Assembly (NCBI RefSeq): GCF_002385225.1
Contig: NZ_DGDC01000029.1
Location: forward strand, 1 to 54,992
DNA from: Psychrobacter sp. UBA3962
GTDB lineage: Bacteria > Pseudomonadota > Gammaproteobacteria > Pseudomonadales > Moraxellaceae
Direction of reading: 5' to 3'
DNA: 54,992 nt
Positions 54,096 through 54,992 of the stretch are shown piece by piece. A program made the translations under genes and the position numbers. Positions within the stretch are counted from its first letter, which is position 1. Each line of letters starts with the position of its first letter. The notes under the pieces are model-generated. The model did no database searches and had not been told where the DNA came from. It saw nothing but the letters and a program-made list of their open reading frames with translations.

Positions 54096-54878
54096 TCACA
54101 TGCGAATAAAAACATCGAATATTAAATGAAATATATTATCGTGACTAGGTTCACCAACCGCTCCATACTTGACTGGATTATTAATCCTATCCTCTTCAAC
54201 GTAGGTTCCAAACATTCGGTCGAAAATAATAATCACCCCGCCATAGTTCTTATCAATATATTCTCCATTGGCGCCATGATGAGCACGATGATTAGAAGGC
54301 GTATCAAAGATATACTCAACCCATTTAGGAAATTTTCCAACAGTTTCAGTATGAATAAAGAATTGATAGATAAGATCTAAAGCATAAAAGAAAAAGACCC
54401 AAACTGGATGAACGCCAAGCAACATTAGCGGCAGAAAGAACACCCACCAGCCTGTGACTGAATACAACAAACTCTGTCGCATCGCTGTTGATAAATTCAT
54501 TCGATCATCCGAATGATGCAATACATGAGCTGACCAGAACCAGTTTACTCTATGTGAGGCTCTATGAAACCAGTAATAACAGAACTCTACGGCAATAAAG
54601 ATAGGGATAAAGGTTAGCCAGGTTACTTCAATAGTAAACAGACGATATTGATACAGCCACAAACATATAGGTATAACCACCAAAGCTTGAACTATCAGCT
54701 CAAACCCTAAGTATGACCCGCCTAGACTGAAGTTTGTAACTGCCCGTCGTAGGGTAAAGTTATCACCTTGGCCCCTTTTGGACTGATAAAACCACTCAGC
54801 TAAGAACAAAAGAAGGAAGGGGCCTCCCACTAGCGGTAAAATCCATTCTTGCCAATAGCTAGGTAAGACGCTCAGCAA
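54096..54878 (-). CDS. Fatty-acid-hydroxylase / sterol-desaturase family protein, possibly decaying at both ends
   Basis: A 260-residue integral-membrane di-iron hydroxylase-type protein with about four to six helices. The histidine clusters HRASH (105-109), HVLHH (118-122) and HRAHH (197-201), plus His176, are the iron ligands, so the core looks intact. The frame has no ATG: the open part begins with a TTG at 54878 and lacks a ribosome site. A nearby ATG at 54924 reads in another frame and would join if one G of 54910-54912 were absent. At the 3' end a TGA (54096-54098) is followed by 23 open codons rich in Lys and Phe ending FFRPPSAN, which resemble the family's C-terminus. It may be a damaged gene or use a TTG start with a shortened tail. 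Confidence 0.7.
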   Translation of the reverse strand: MLSVLPSYWQEWILPLVGGPFLLLFLAEWFYQSKRGQGDNFTLRRAVTNFSLGGSYLGFELIVQALVVIPICLWLYQYRLFTIEVTWLTFIPIFIAVEFCYYWFHRASHRVNWFWSAHVLHHSDDRMNLSTAMRQSLLYSVTGWWVFFLPLMLLGVHPVWVFFFYALDLIYQFFIHTETVGKFPKWVEYIFDTPSNHRAHHGANGEYIDKNYGGVIIIFDRMFGTYVEEDRINNPVKYGAVGEPSHDNIFHLIFDVFIRM

Positions 54879-54992
54879 AAAATCTTGAGAAAAATCTGGA
54901 GCTATATTAGGGCGCGTCCTCCATTTAACTTACAGAGAATAATAGTACAAGCTAGGTAAAGCATAGATTTAAAATTGCGTGCTAGCTTTTCA

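Overview
The window is most likely a chromosomal segment of a gammaproteobacterium of the Moraxellaceae, probably Psychrobacter. This is an inference from protein style, moderate AT richness, a complete Na+-translocating NADH dehydrogenase, and the neighbourhood of housekeeping genes; no rRNA or species marker is present. I see no tRNA, rRNA, CRISPR array, insertion sequence, prophage or integrase gene. Coding density is high and most genes are ordinary core or metabolic genes.

Layout. Positions 1-3006 hold the minus-strand block pabC-mltG-tmk (folate, peptidoglycan, dTTP). A lipoprotein of unknown function, aroE and a FUSC-type membrane protein follow. Positions 6137-9723 hold a large acyl-CoA dehydrogenase with an operator-like inverted repeat upstream, its terminator, and a clear TPP riboswitch that precedes tenA; a methyltransferase gene follows tenA. 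Positions 10609-14520 (minus) carry a CHMI-like isomerase, ybaK and rapA. Positions 14908-24417 mix a D-2-hydroxyacid dehydrogenase, a DMT transporter, a fused ABC exporter, an alpha/beta hydrolase, an AlkB-like dioxygenase, a quinone-reductase-like MDR protein, a BON-MscS channel and hisA.

Positions 24807-35363 are the functional centre: nqrABCDEF (the six-subunit sodium pump), then a short-chain dehydrogenase, apbE (the enzyme that attaches FMN to NqrB and NqrC), the sodium/proton antiporter nhaD, and nqrM (the NQR maturation factor). Together they form a sodium-energetics neighbourhood: the pump exports Na+, ApbE and NqrM build it, and NhaD exchanges Na+ for H+.

Positions 35562-44576 carry an MFS transporter, avtA, a lipoprotein TesA-like esterase, an HdeD-like membrane protein and a YbbA/YbbP-type ABC pair split by a short-chain dehydrogenase. 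Positions 44860-54878 carry an nfsB-like nitroreductase, a small unknown protein with a TTG start, a second D-2-hydroxyacid dehydrogenase paralogous to the first, lplA, an unknown lipoprotein, a Tat-signal lipoprotein closely resembling class I cholesterol oxidase, an alpha/beta hydrolase, an ATP-grasp protein of uncertain substrate, and a fatty-acid-hydroxylase/sterol-desaturase gene that looks damaged at both ends.

I found no convincing wholly new system. The most unusual items are the Tat-lipoprotein cholesterol-oxidase homologue, the eroding sterol-desaturase gene, the rearranged nqr-apbE-nqrM neighbourhood, the long TPP leader with extra predicted structure, and several intergenic inverted repeats and short tandem duplications. 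Small-scale promoter and operator calls were made by eye and are tentative.
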